NCBI RefSeq assembly: GCF_900176515.1
Contig: NZ_FWXV01000006.1
Coordinates: 558,001-622,000 of the forward strand
Length of the DNA: 64,000 bases
Origin: Kibdelosporangium aridum
GTDB taxonomy: Bacteria > Actinomycetota > Actinomycetes > Mycobacteriales > Pseudonocardiaceae
Direction of reading: 5' to 3'
Every line of letters starts with the position of its first letter. The first letter of the stretch is position 1. Shown piece by piece: positions 1 to 8,412 of the stretch. The translations under genes and the position numbers were made by a program. The notes beneath the pieces were generated by a model. That model was not told where the DNA came from and did not search any database. It saw only the letters and a program-made list of their open reading frames with translations.

Positions 1-2
1 GG

Positions 3-614
3 AAACCCTTGGCCTACCAGAAGGTGATCACGTCACCGCAGCGCCTGCACGTGATGGTCACCGACGTCGACGCGATGAAGATGGTCGATGTCTCCGACTT
101 CCATTCACCCGACGACCTCAAGGAGACGTTACGGGCGAGCGCATGGTTACCGTTGGCTACCAAGGGAACCACGCCGTTTCGGGGCAGATGTGCAGTGGAC
201 GGCTCTGTGCTGCAAAGGCACCCGTTCCGGACAGCCCGATCTGACGGGTGCACGCACATCCTGTCGTTGAGCACCAGGCCGATGACGTCGGTTCAACGCA
301 AGAACTCCTTGTCCAACAGGATGATCGCGAAGTACCTCGACCGGCTCGCGCCCGGCCTGGGTTCGGGGTACATCGAGGCGTTGGGCGTGTACATCGAGGA
401 GGACCGGCCCTACCTCACGAGGAGCAGGCTGCAGCCCGAAGCGGACCCGGCCGTGCTCGACGTGGCGCCCATGCCGGGCACGCCGGAGGTCAGACGGCAT
501 GAATCCAACTTCGGTGTCCTGCTGCAAGGTGCTCGGTCGGCCTACCGCGCGTTGCACGTCGCCTTGGAGGGCAAGGATGTCTACGTCGTACCGAGGCTGA
601 CTGTATACCGGTGA
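3..614 (+). CDS. Patatin-like phospholipase family protein, C-terminal part (cut by window edge)
   Basis: The open frame is already running at the first base, so the true start lies outside the window; the TTG at position 9 is probably internal. The visible part matches the second half of bacterial patatin-like acyl hydrolases: a beta strand ending in MVTDVDA, a helix with LRASAWLPL, then CAVDGSV, which fits the family's D-G-G/A motif carrying the catalytic Asp, and a following LSLSTRP strand. The nucleophile motif G-x-S-x-G expected upstream is missing only because the window begins here. Patatins hydrolyse acyl chains from lipids by a Ser-Asp dyad. Family assignment rests on this motif order, not on a search. 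Confidence 0.6.
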   Translation, partial: KPLAYQKVITSPQRLHVMVTDVDAMKMVDVSDFHSPDDLKETLRASAWLPLATKGTTPFRGRCAVDGSVLQRHPFRTARSDGCTHILSLSTRPMTSVQRKNSLSNRMIAKYLDRLAPGLGSGYIEALGVYIEEDRPYLTRSRLQPEADPAVLDVAPMPGTPEVRRHESNFGVLLQGARSAYRALHVALEGKDVYVVPRLTVYR

Positions 615-675
615 TCGGCAGGGCTTGCGCGGTTCGGTTCGTTTACGGCATTCTTGTCGGCGTGATCGAGCTGAA

Positions 676-690
676 GGGCGGCTTCCGCCC
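676..690 (+). other. Short GC-rich hairpin just upstream of the 697 start
   Basis: GGGCGG, a 3-base loop, then CCGCCC. The hairpin ends six bases before the ATG at 697, where a ribosome-binding site would lie. It could end transcription of the patatin-like gene or hinder initiation of the next gene; no T-run follows, so terminator function is weakly supported. Confidence 0.3.
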
Positions 691-696
691 CATCCG

Positions 697-2157
697 ATGA
701 GCCAGTGGCGACTGCCAGGGGCAGTCGACGACAGGCATACTTTCTTCGCGCACGCGCTGGCTTTGGCGGCCGCGCACGGTCCCGGCCCGTGGCCGGACGG
801 CGGATACCCGCTACCGGACGAGGAATCCCCACCCGTGATGTCGGGATCCGTCCACGACGGCATCCGGACACATCACTTCGCGGTCAACGACGGCACCCAA
901 GCCGCGGTCAAGATCGCCGAAGCGATCAGCGCGATCGTCGAGTCACCGCCGGATCTTGTTGCGGTTCAACGGCTTCATGACTTGATAGCCGAGCATGACA
1001 CGTTGACGATCGCCGACCCGCTCACCGATCGGCTGCTCGGCGCGGACCGTGATCGAGTCCGGGAGGTCGGCCGATGGCTGGCCGAGTACGGCACTCGGCG
1101 CGACGCGGTCGCGACCGGGATCGTGCTGATCGGTCTGACCGGCGACGAGCGCGACCGGGAACTGCTGCTGTTACTGGGATCCATGGAAGATCTCGCGTTG
1201 TACGCCGTTGTCGCACTTGGCCGGACGCAGTCCGACCGCGACATGGCGATCTTCGAACTGGCACGGCGTGTGCGGGCGTGGGGCCGCATCCAGGCCGTCG
1301 AACGGCTCGAAGGCACAACGGATCCCGAGATCAAGGCCTGGTTGCTGCGGGAGGGCTTCCGCAACGGGGTGATGAACGAGTACCTGGCGTACATCGCCGC
1401 CACCACAGGCGGTCTGGCCGACGCGCTGACGGAGTCCGAAGTAGACGACGAAGTGCTTGACGCTGCCGGGGACATCCTGGCCGCGTTGTCCGATGTCGGC
1501 GGCCCGGCCAAGGACATCAGGAGTTACCCGGAAGGTCACGCGATGATCGACCGGTACCTCGCGGTGGTCCGCCACCGGCCTTCGGTGTCCCGGATCCGTG
1601 CAGTTCTGCAGCTTGACCAGTACCTCGAGGACGGCAGGTGCGAACAGCTGCTGACCGACCTGGCGTGGATCGGCGTCGTCCGGCGCGCGCTGGACTCCGC
1701 GGACCTGGACACGTTCACCGACGCGCTCTGGCCTGCCAAGCAAATCGGGCTGAAGACCGCCGACCGGATCGCCGCGTGGCTGGAGCGGTACCCGTGCGAG
1801 TGGGGCCTGTGGATCTGGTTCAGGGACGCGGAAGACGCAGTCAAGACCGCCGAGCGCTTGCTTCCGTTGGAAGATCTGGTGACCGGACCGGCGTTGGAGC
1901 ACGGCTTCGGCCCGGAGTTCCAGGCAGACCGGGCCCTGGGTCTCGTGGTCGAGCGCGAGGACGTGCGCAGCTGGCCTTTGGTCAAGACCGCACTGTCCAA
2001 TCGGTTGATACGCAACAGGATCGCCGCGGTCCGGGCCCTGAAAGCCTGGCCGAGGGACAGTTTGCCCGCCGACGCACTACCCGCTGTCCGTGCGGCCGCG
2101 GCGATCGAACCGGACAATGAGATCAAATCAGCCCTGACGGAACTGTTGGCGGCCTGA
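697..2157 (+). CDS. Hypothetical HEAT-like helical-repeat protein
   Basis: A 486-residue protein of unknown function. From about residue 60 to the end it is a succession of amphipathic helices with Leu/Ala/Arg-rich repeats (for example DRDMAIFELARRVRAW and NRIAAVRALKAWP), the look of an alpha-solenoid HEAT scaffold. No catalytic motif, signal peptide or membrane segment is visible. ATG 697 is chosen as the only ATG before the conserved-looking part; an in-frame TTG at 625 would add 24 unconvincing residues. No clear Shine-Dalgarno precedes 697 and a GC hairpin sits there, so the start is uncertain. It lies alone between the patatin-like fragment and a repeat-bearing spacer. Confidence 0.55.
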   Translation: MSQWRLPGAVDDRHTFFAHALALAAAHGPGPWPDGGYPLPDEESPPVMSGSVHDGIRTHHFAVNDGTQAAVKIAEAISAIVESPPDLVAVQRLHDLIAEHDTLTIADPLTDRLLGADRDRVREVGRWLAEYGTRRDAVATGIVLIGLTGDERDRELLLLLGSMEDLALYAVVALGRTQSDRDMAIFELARRVRAWGRIQAVERLEGTTDPEIKAWLLREGFRNGVMNEYLAYIAATTGGLADALTESEVDDEVLDAAGDILAALSDVGGPAKDIRSYPEGHAMIDRYLAVVRHRPSVSRIRAVLQLDQYLEDGRCEQLLTDLAWIGVVRRALDSADLDTFTDALWPAKQIGLKTADRIAAWLERYPCEWGLWIWFRDAEDAVKTAERLLPLEDLVTGPALEHGFGPEFQADRALGLVVEREDVRSWPLVKTALSNRLIRNRIAAVRALKAWPRDSLPADALPAVRAAAAIEPDNEIKSALTELLAA

Positions 2158-2161
2158 AGCT

Positions 2162-2283
2162 CGTGTCCACCATTGCAGCACACCGATACACACACTCCGG
2201 CACACTGAAATGTCCATTGCGGCACCTGTCGGGCATTTCATGGTGCCGGAAGTGGAATTTCATGGTGCTCGAGTGGTGGACAC
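2162..2283. repeat. Degenerate intergenic repeat element (GTGTCCACC/TGCAGCAC family)
   Basis: The spacer after the HEAT-like gene opens with GTGTCCACCATTGCAGCAC and holds further degraded units (TCCATTGCGGCAC). It ends near 2283 with TGGTGGACAC, the inverted copy of the opening GTGTCCACC, so the element is framed by about 10-bp inverted arms. Two direct copies of ATTTCATGGTGC lie inside. A closely related array is present at 48962-49031. Confidence 0.55.
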
Positions 2284-2370
2284 GGCGGGGCGCAGCTGAG
2301 CTGAGTCATACCCAGGGCTGACAATCCACAGCCTGATGTGCGCGGCCTGCCGGCCCGGCAGGCTGCGTAC

Positions 2371-3498
2371 ATGCGAAAGATCGTGATTGTCCTTGCGGTC
2401 CTGTTCCTGCTCGGCGGCAACGTCTCCGCGCACGCGGCGACCCTGGAGTTGCCCAAGCCCACGGGAAGAAGCCCGGTCGGCGTGACCGAGCTGCACCTGG
2501 TGCAACACGGCCGCGCCGACCCGTGGTTCCCCACTGAGACCAGGCAAGTGATGGTCAGCGTGTGGTACCCGGCGTTGCCCATTGGCCGCCGTGCGCCCTA
2601 TGTCGCGCCCGCATTGGCCAAGCACTACGAGACCGAGCCACCGATCGGGGTCCGGACGGATTGGGGGAGCGTCCGGACCCACTCCTACGTCAACGCACCG
2701 GCCCTGCCGGGAAGGTTCCCGGTGGTGCTGTACTCGCCAGGCGTCGGCAATTCCCGCACGATGGGCACGATCCTGGCTGAGGAACTGGCCAGCCGTGGGT
2801 ACGCGGTGGTCACGGTCGACCACACCTACGAGACCGCGATCGCGTTCCCCGGCGGGCAAGTCAAGACCGACAAGGCCTTCGACCTGCCCTACGAGGACCC
2901 GGCCGAGATCGAGAAGGCCAAGCAGCGGCTGATGGACGCGCGGGAGCACGACGTCCGGTTCGTGCTGGACAGCCTCGGCGGGCTGAAGATGCTCGACCTG
3001 TCCAGGGTCGGCATGGTCGGTCATTCCGGTGGCGGGGTGACCGCGTCCCGTGTCATGCAGGTGGACCGCCGGGTCGACGCGGGGATCAACATGGACGGCT
3101 GGTTCTCCTTCGGCTACAACCGTCCTGAGCTGGGCGTGGACCGGCCGTTCATGTTCATGGGCGCTGCGTCGTCGCCGCAAATGCCGCCGCTGTATGGAAA
3201 GCCGCGCACCCATCTGTCCGAACCGGACTGGCAGAGGTTCTGGCAGGCGTCCACCGGTTGGTTGCTGGACCTGAACGTGCCCGCGGGCAGGCACTACACG
3301 TTCACGGACGCGCAGTGGCTGCTGCCTCAACTGGGCGGCGATCACACCGGCTTCCTCGGCACCGTGGACCCGGCCAGGGCGATCGACGCCCAGCGGGCGT
3401 ACATCACCGCGTTCTTTGATCAACACCTCAAGGGGCGGCCGCAGCCGTTGCTGACCGGATCGTCGCCGCGTCACCCGGACGTCTCGTTCATCAGGTGA
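2371..3498 (+). CDS. Secreted alpha/beta hydrolase, PAF-acetylhydrolase-like
   Basis: A 375-residue protein with a clean Sec signal peptide: MRKIVIVLAVLFLLGG followed by an alanine-rich cleavage region near residue 25. The body carries the plasma PAF-acetylhydrolase/isoform II layout: the strand MVSVWYPA, the oxyanion-region segment VVLYSPGVGNSR, the nucleophile elbow GHSGGG with Ser near residue 219, a strand NMDG that probably carries the acid, and a C-terminal GGDHTGFLG that may provide the histidine. Such enzymes cleave short or oxidised acyl esters; the substrate cannot be read from the sequence. ATG 2371 is preferred over an upstream ATG at 2338 because it begins exactly at the signal peptide. 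A paralogue lies at 31923-33023. Confidence 0.75.
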   Translation: MRKIVIVLAVLFLLGGNVSAHAATLELPKPTGRSPVGVTELHLVQHGRADPWFPTETRQVMVSVWYPALPIGRRAPYVAPALAKHYETEPPIGVRTDWGSVRTHSYVNAPALPGRFPVVLYSPGVGNSRTMGTILAEELASRGYAVVTVDHTYETAIAFPGGQVKTDKAFDLPYEDPAEIEKAKQRLMDAREHDVRFVLDSLGGLKMLDLSRVGMVGHSGGGVTASRVMQVDRRVDAGINMDGWFSFGYNRPELGVDRPFMFMGAASSPQMPPLYGKPRTHLSEPDWQRFWQASTGWLLDLNVPAGRHYTFTDAQWLLPQLGGDHTGFLGTVDPARAIDAQRAYITAFFDQHLKGRPQPLLTGSSPRHPDVSFIR

Positions 3499-3504
3499 CC
3501 TGCG

Positions 3505-3528
3505 GCACGGTCGCCACCGTGACCGTGC
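3505..3528 (+). terminator. Candidate terminator hairpin after the PAF-AH-like gene
   Basis: GCACGGTC and GACCGTGC form an 8-bp perfect stem around an 8-base loop, starting 7 bp after the stop codon at 3498. No T-tract follows, as is common for GC-rich actinomycete terminators. Confidence 0.45.
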
Positions 3529-3646
3529 ACTGAAGGGCCAGCTCAACCGCGTTTTCCTGGGCTCGGACGGCAATAATTGAACGCGTGTTCACCGATGGGC
3601 GTTAAACCAGATGCGCACAGCCGTTCGAGCGTTCAGGATTTCAGTC

Positions 3647-4555
3647 ATGACAAAGATCCGTCCGGCTACGCGGGCCGATCTGCCGGCCGTCGTGTCGCTC
3701 ATCGCGCGGCTGCAGGCCGATCCCGCGCACCACATCGGTTTCTTCGGGTACACCGAAGCGGAAATCGCTGACGAGCTGGCCGGCGTCCAACCCGAGTGGC
3801 ATGAAGGCGCCCTGCTGGCCATCAGGTCCAGCGGAGCGATCTGTGGCGTGCTGAGCACCGACGTGAACACCGAAGTGGGCAGGGCCTGGCTGTACGGCCC
3901 GCACATCGACGTGCCCACCGGCCATCCAGCGACCCCGCAGGCATGGCACAAAACCGCCGACATGCTCTACGAGGCCGCGTTGCAGCTGCCTCACATGCGA
4001 ACCATCCAGGACCTGAATCTGTACGCCCACACCGAGCACCGGGAGCTCGCCGAGTTCGCCAAGCGGCACGGCTTCCAACGGGAGACCCCGACTCGGATAT
4101 TCACTTTGACCGGCGCCGACCTGCGGTGCATGCTGACCCAGGACACCGAGGCGGTCGAACGACTACCGTCCGACGGCAGCATGAACGCCCAGTTCACAGC
4201 GCTGTTCGACCGTTGTTTCCCGGACACCAGCAGCACTGCCGACCAGCTGTTGTACGGCAAGCACACGGTTGTCGCGCTCAGGCAAGCCGACGGCAAGCTC
4301 GCCGGGTTCGCCGCGGGCTATACGCAGGAGGCCGAGCACTACGTCGACTTCGTGGCCGTCGAACCCGACATGCGCTGTGTCGGTGTCGGCAGACGCGTCG
4401 TCAAGGGCCTGGTGCGCGAGCTGGACGCCGAGAACGGCGCCAAGCCGCAGGCTGGCGCCGTCGTGAGTGTCGAAAACCACGCCTCGGCGGGGATGTTCAC
4501 CGGCCTCGGGTTCCAGGTCGAGCTAGTGCTTGTCTCCTACCGGCGAAAGCCATGA
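3647..4555 (+). CDS. GNAT-family N-acetyltransferase, two-domain
   Basis: 302 residues containing two GNAT-type halves. The N-terminal half begins MTKIRPATRADLPAVVSL, the usual first strand and helix of GNAT enzymes. The C-terminal half has the acetyl-CoA binding motif A in DFVAVEPDMRCVGVGRRVVKGL (Q/R-x-x-G-x-G/A loop) and ends with the motif B segment NHASAGMFTGLGFQ. Length and arrangement fit tandem GNAT proteins that acetylate small amines or proteins; the substrate is unknown. ATG 3647 is chosen over the upstream ATG at 3611 because it starts directly at the conserved strand. Its last 33 bp overlap the end of the convergent regulator gene. Confidence 0.75.
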   Translation: MTKIRPATRADLPAVVSLIARLQADPAHHIGFFGYTEAEIADELAGVQPEWHEGALLAIRSSGAICGVLSTDVNTEVGRAWLYGPHIDVPTGHPATPQAWHKTADMLYEAALQLPHMRTIQDLNLYAHTEHRELAEFAKRHGFQRETPTRIFTLTGADLRCMLTQDTEAVERLPSDGSMNAQFTALFDRCFPDTSSTADQLLYGKHTVVALRQADGKLAGFAAGYTQEAEHYVDFVAVEPDMRCVGVGRRVVKGLVRELDAENGAKPQAGAVVSVENHASAGMFTGLGFQVELVLVSYRRKP

Positions 4556-5656
4556 CTGCAATGCCCACCACCACCGCAACGAGTGCGCGAGCGAACCGTT
4601 GCCGTTCGGCGTCGGGTCGAACGAAGTCAGCTCGGCCATCCGGCGAAGTCGGTGCTTGACCGTGTTCGGGTGCACGTGCAGGGCACCGGCCACCAGATCG
4701 GTACGGCCGCCATGTTCTAGATAAGTCAACGCCGTCTTGGCCAGCAGCTGGTGGAACTCGTCGTCCGGGTCCAGGCCGACCAGGTGTTCCGTGGCGAGCA
4801 TCCGCCCCAATGCCGGGTGAGTGTCCACGCTGAGCGGCAAAGCAAGCGACGTCAGGTGCTGCAGACCTCGCAAGTTCCGTCGGCGCGCTGAGGCCAGAGC
4901 CGTCTGGCACAGGCGGTAAGCGCCGGCGAGGTCCGCCGCGGGGACAGCGGGCGCGGCCACGAGCAAGATCTCGAATTTCCGCTCCGGCAGTCGCCCGCTG
5001 ACCGCGCACAGATAGCCGTCCACCATGCCGCACAAGCCATCGGCGGTCGTCAGCGCGGCTTCGAAGGCACGGGCCTCCCGCGGCGCGCTGACGTCGGCGA
5101 TGATGCAGTGGTACTTCTTGCGGGGATCGAGCCCGACCGCGGCGACATTGCCCGTCGGTCCGTTGTGGAGCAAGCTGCGCAACGCCTGCAGCCGTACCGC
5201 GTGCGTCGTCCTGGTCAAGCTCAGCTCGGTCTCCCGGTACACCTGGACAAGCCGGTTCTGCATCTCGTTGGCCAGTGCGTCCAGCTCCATCAGGCAGGCG
5301 AAGACCTCGTCCGGTTCGACGTCGGTGTTGGCGGTCCGCTCGAAGATCTGGGTCATCACGTAGTGCCTGCCCGCCTGGAAGCCCTCCAGCAGCGAGGCCA
5401 ACGGGATGCCCTGCAGCGCACGGTCCTCAGCGAGCCGGTCGGCCACGTGGATGCTGTCGCCGAGCTCGACGCCGTCGATGTACGCCGACGACACGGCCGC
5501 CATCAGCGCCGCGATGTGCCGCTGGACGTCCTGTTGCGGCAGCGCGGCGACCAGAGCCGACTTGGCCCTGGCCGCCGACGTCACGCCTTCGACGGTGTCC
5601 GGTTCGGCACGCATCTGTTCCAGCAGCCGACGAAGTCTCGTCCGACCAGCAGGCAT
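4523..5656 (-). CDS. PucR-type transcriptional regulator with C-terminal helix-turn-helix
   Basis: 377 residues starting at ATG 5656 behind a GGAGGCAAGG ribosome-binding site. The C-terminus (about residues 310-365) is the PucR/CdaR-type HTH: YLEHGGRTDLVAGALHVHPN followed by TVKHRLRRMAELT. The centre resembles the GGDEF-like regulatory domain of this class, and the N-terminal 150 residues are helical and probably sense a signal. The namesake PucR controls purine use in Bacillus; here the purine genes lie 20 kb away, so that link should not be assumed. It follows the beta-propeller gene on the same strand with a 52-bp gap holding a hairpin, and it converges on the GNAT gene with a 33-bp overlap. 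Confidence 0.75.
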   Translation of the reverse strand: MPAGRTRLRRLLEQMRAEPDTVEGVTSAARAKSALVAALPQQDVQRHIAALMAAVSSAYIDGVELGDSIHVADRLAEDRALQGIPLASLLEGFQAGRHYVMTQIFERTANTDVEPDEVFACLMELDALANEMQNRLVQVYRETELSLTRTTHAVRLQALRSLLHNGPTGNVAAVGLDPRKKYHCIIADVSAPREARAFEAALTTADGLCGMVDGYLCAVSGRLPERKFEILLVAAPAVPAADLAGAYRLCQTALASARRRNLRGLQHLTSLALPLSVDTHPALGRMLATEHLVGLDPDDEFHQLLAKTALTYLEHGGRTDLVAGALHVHPNTVKHRLRRMAELTSFDPTPNGNGSLAHSLRWWWALQSWLSPVGDKH

Positions 5657-5673
5657 CCTTGCCTCCTCGCAAA

Positions 5674-5691
5674 ACCTTCATCGGTGAAGGT
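5674..5691 (-). terminator. Hairpin with T-run between the beta-propeller and PucR-type genes
   Basis: ACCTTCA and TGAAGGT are perfect 7-bp arms around four bases; on the minus strand the stem is followed by TTTT. This fits an intrinsic terminator for the beta-propeller gene. The symmetric sequence could equally be an operator for the regulator gene that starts at 5656. Confidence 0.5.
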
Positions 5692-5708
5692 ATTGCGAGA
5701 AGGACAGA

Positions 5709-6884
5709 TCAGCCAAATGACGCGACAGCCGCCGCACTGAGCACGCCGAGCCGCTCACGCTGCGGGAAGTGCCCAACCGGGATCGATGCCACCTCTTTGG
5801 CAGTTGCGTAATCGATAACAGAGATGGCATTCCGGTTGCTCAACGACACCAGGCAGTGCTTGCCGTCGACGCTTGTCGTCGTCCAGTACGGCAGGCTGTC
5901 GGTCGGATAGTGCACGTATCCCTTCGCGCTCAGACCCGGCCGGTCGAGGATGACCGTGTAGTCGTCGATCGTGCCCGCCGCGCAGATCCGGTCACCGGAG
6001 TACGCCATACCGTGGTGCGCGGAGTTCTGCGGGTAGTCGTTCGGGTCCATCGCCGCGGCCTTCTGGCTGTACGGCAGTTGGACGGTCCGCACGATCCGCC
6101 CGGCCTGCAGGTCGTACTCGACCAGGCCGTTGAGGTAGGACAGCTGCGCGTACATCGTCTTGTTGTCCGGCATGAACAGTGCGGGCCGGATGCCGTACTC
6201 GAACTGGTAGGTGCGCTTGACTGTCCAGTTCGTCGGGTCGACGGCGGTCAGCTGGCGCTTGCCCTTGGCCCAGTTGAAGGCCTTGATCAACGACGTGGTG
6301 CCGATGCTGGAGTTGTACAGCGTCTTGCCGTCCGGCGAGTAGTCGTTGGCGTGCGGGTAGGTGCCGGTCGGGAAGGTCGCGGTGATCGCACCGGTCCTGG
6401 TGTCGAACACGTGCGCCTTCTCCACGCTCAGCGCGGAGACGATGAACTTGCTGCCGTCCGCCGAGATCGCGGCGTGGTCGGCCTTGAAGCCCTCCACCTT
6501 GGTCCGCCAAAGCTGGCGCTTGCTCGCCACGTCGTACGCGACCACGTCGGCCAGGTTGCCGCGGGAGACGTACAACGTCGTCCCGTCCGGTGACAAGGCG
6601 AGGTCGTCGACGAACTTCTTGTACCCCTGGATCGAGTTCACCGTCTCGTACCCGATCCGTTCGATCGGGTTCATCGCGGCGAGCCGCTGTTCGAGGTCGG
6701 GGATGGCGTTGAGGGTGCCGATGACCTGGAACGTGTGGCCGTCGAGGAAGCTGACCGTCCCCGCCTGCGCGTTGCCGACCAGCACGACGTCCCTGAGCTG
6801 CTGGGCCTGCGCGGTCGCCGGGACGACACCGGCCAGCGCGACGAGAACACCCACGGCGGCAGCCGCCAGCCGCTTGGAGCGCAT
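5709..6884 (-). CDS. Secreted YVTN-type beta-propeller protein
   Basis: 391 residues. ATG 6884 sits behind a strong GGAGAGGAG Shine-Dalgarno and begins a signal peptide (MRSKRLAAAAVGVLVALAG, then an Ala-rich AQAQ site). The mature part is a repeated beta-blade pattern: LALSPDGTTLYVSRG, AISADGSKFIVSAL, YSPDGKTLYNSS and a final NRNAISVIDYATAKEVASI, typical of YVTN/NHL beta-propellers that act extracytoplasmically in binding or surface roles. No enzymatic motif is visible. An in-frame start further upstream (6992) is rejected because it would precede the signal peptide by 36 low-complexity residues. It diverges from the YceI gene across a 149-bp spacer. Confidence 0.75.
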   Translation of the reverse strand: MRSKRLAAAAVGVLVALAGVVPATAQAQQLRDVVLVGNAQAGTVSFLDGHTFQVIGTLNAIPDLEQRLAAMNPIERIGYETVNSIQGYKKFVDDLALSPDGTTLYVSRGNLADVVAYDVASKRQLWRTKVEGFKADHAAISADGSKFIVSALSVEKAHVFDTRTGAITATFPTGTYPHANDYSPDGKTLYNSSIGTTSLIKAFNWAKGKRQLTAVDPTNWTVKRTYQFEYGIRPALFMPDNKTMYAQLSYLNGLVEYDLQAGRIVRTVQLPYSQKAAAMDPNDYPQNSAHHGMAYSGDRICAAGTIDDYTVILDRPGLSAKGYVHYPTDSLPYWTTTSVDGKHCLVSLSNRNAISVIDYATAKEVASIPVGHFPQRERLGVLSAAAVASFG

Positions 6885-7033
6885 CGAGTCTCCTCTCCAT
6901 CGAGGGTTCACTCCGGGTGACAAGTCTGTTTTGCGGCGTGACCGGGAGCCAAGGCCGGTCAAGCCAACGGATGGCCGTGAGACTGTCGGCAACCGCCAAT
7001 GAACCTTGTCGGACTGAGCGGCGTAGTACCGGC

Positions 7034-7726
7034 ATGGGCAGATTCAAAAGGCACTGGAAAGCGTGGCTGATCGGCGCGATCGCGCTGGGACTGCTGGCGT
7101 TCGTCGGTGGTCCGTGGTTCTACATCAACGTGCTCTCCGAGCCCCCTGCCCAGGAGCTGGCCCTTAGGGAAGGCCAGCAGCAAGGCGGTGGGGACGCCGT
7201 ACCGGTCGACGGGACGTGGACGGTGTCGGAGGGGTCGCAGGCGGGGTACCGGGTGAAGGAGATCTTGTTCGGCCAGAACACCACAGCGGTCGGCCGGACG
7301 GGCAAGGTGACTGGCACGGTCGCGCTCAGCGGTACCCAGATCACCAGCGGCACGGTCACGGTGGACATGGGGTCCGTGGCGACCGACAAGAGCGGACGGG
7401 ACGCGCAGTTCCGCGACAACATCATGTCGGTGTCCCAGTTCCCGACGTCGACCTTCGCTTTGCAGGGGCCGGTCGACTTCGGATCCGTACCAGCCGCCGG
7501 GCAGAAGGTGACTGTCAAAGCCGCCGGCCAGCTCACCTTGCGCGGTGTGAGCAAACCGGTTCAGCCGGAGCTGAGCGTCGTCCGCACCGGCGACACGATC
7601 CAGGTCCAGACGAGCATCCCGGTGGTGTTCGCCGACTACAGCATTCCGGATCCCGGCGTCCCGGGCATCGACATCGAGGACAACGGACTGATCGAGATCC
7701 TGCTGAACCTCAAGAAGGCGCCGTGA
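7034..7726 (+). CDS. YceI family protein with N-terminal membrane anchor
   Basis: 230 residues. ATG 7034 begins MGRFKRHWKAWLIGAIALGL, one uncleaved-looking transmembrane segment, followed by a linker and a YceI lipocalin-like domain from about residue 60. Family hallmarks are WTVSEGSQAGYRVKE, GTVTVDMGSVATDKSGRDAQ, the FRDNIMSVSQFPTSTF segment and a final strand near DNGLIEILLNLKK. YceI proteins bind polyisoprenoid or other amphiphilic ligands in a beta-barrel; here the domain would face the outside of the membrane. The last 17 bp overlap the end of a convergent TetR gene. Confidence 0.85.
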   Translation: MGRFKRHWKAWLIGAIALGLLAFVGGPWFYINVLSEPPAQELALREGQQQGGGDAVPVDGTWTVSEGSQAGYRVKEILFGQNTTAVGRTGKVTGTVALSGTQITSGTVTVDMGSVATDKSGRDAQFRDNIMSVSQFPTSTFALQGPVDFGSVPAAGQKVTVKAAGQLTLRGVSKPVQPELSVVRTGDTIQVQTSIPVVFADYSIPDPGVPGIDIEDNGLIEILLNLKKAP

Positions 7727-8351
7727 TCGCGGCGACCGCCAACCGGGTGACCTCGTCGCACAGGTCGTCCAGCGGTCTGCTTCGGTTGTGCATCGACCAG
7801 TAGTACACGAGTTCGTTGACCGCGCCGATGAACGCGACCGCCGTCAGGTGGAAGTCGCGCGGCGTCGCTTCGCCACGGTCGACGGCCCGGTTGGCCTCGC
7901 CGACGAGGAACTCGATGATGCGTTCCCGCCAGCGCAGCCTGTGCTGTTCGACCGCCGGTGAGACGCCGACGACCTCGACGTACGCCAGGCGTGTCCACTT
8001 CGGATCGCTCGAGGTGGTGTTGATGTACGCCCGCACCATCTTGCCGACCCGGGCGCGCAGCGGATCCTCCTCACAGCCCGCGAGGGCCGCGAGGGCGTTC
8101 TCCATTGCCCGTTGGGTGATGCGGTCGTGCAACGCGACCAGCAGCGCCTCCCGGCCGGGGAACTCCTCGTAGAAGTTCCGGGTGGACACACTCGCCGTCG
8201 CGCACAGCCGCTCGATCGACGTGGCGGCGTAGCCTTCCGAGCCGAACAGTTCGAGGCCGGCCTCCATCAGACGTTCGTGGCGTTCGGCTCGCCGTTGCGC
8301 GTCCGACCTTCCGCCGTAGTGCCTGCGCGGTGCACGCGTGGTGCCGGTCAT
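7710..8351 (-). CDS. TetR family transcriptional regulator
   Basis: 213 residues from ATG 8351 (GGAGGGG ribosome-binding site). The N-terminal HTH is clear: ERLMEAGLELFGSEGYAATS, IERLCATASVSTRNFYEEF and PGREALLVALHD at about residues 28-75. The C-terminal ligand-binding half is variable, as usual in the family. It lies directly downstream of the symporter gene on the same strand (61-bp gap). That gap holds a 12-bp near-perfect inverted repeat suited to autoregulation. The effector is unknown; likely targets are its own gene and neighbours. Confidence 0.85.
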   Translation of the reverse strand: MTGTTRAPRRHYGGRSDAQRRAERHERLMEAGLELFGSEGYAATSIERLCATASVSTRNFYEEFPGREALLVALHDRITQRAMENALAALAGCEEDPLRARVGKMVRAYINTTSSDPKWTRLAYVEVVGVSPAVEQHRLRWRERIIEFLVGEANRAVDRGEATPRDFHLTAVAFIGAVNELVYYWSMHNRSRPLDDLCDEVTRLAVAAITAPS

Positions 8352-8359
8352 GCCGTCCC

Positions 8360-8402
8360 CTCCCAAAGGTGCTCCCACAATAGACTCCTTCACCCTTGGG
8401 AG
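8360..8402. promoter_or_regulatory. Inverted repeat upstream of tetR-type gene (candidate operator)
   Basis: CTCCCAAAGGTG at 8360-8371 and CACCCTTGGGAG at 8391-8402 are inverted copies differing at one base, separated by 19 bp, immediately upstream of the regulator start. The size and position suit a TetR operator; it could also form a hairpin ending the symporter transcript, although no T-run is present. Confidence 0.4.
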
Positions 8403-8412
8403 GGGGTGCACG

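Noticed and set aside
625-696. N-terminal extension of the HEAT-like protein from TTG 625
   Set aside because: Adds an Arg-rich stretch and passes through a GC hairpin; ATG 697 is the simpler start.
4523-5656. Regulator of the purine genes because of its PucR-type fold
   Set aside because: The family name is not evidence of function; it is 20 kb from the purine cluster, which has its own IclR-type regulator.
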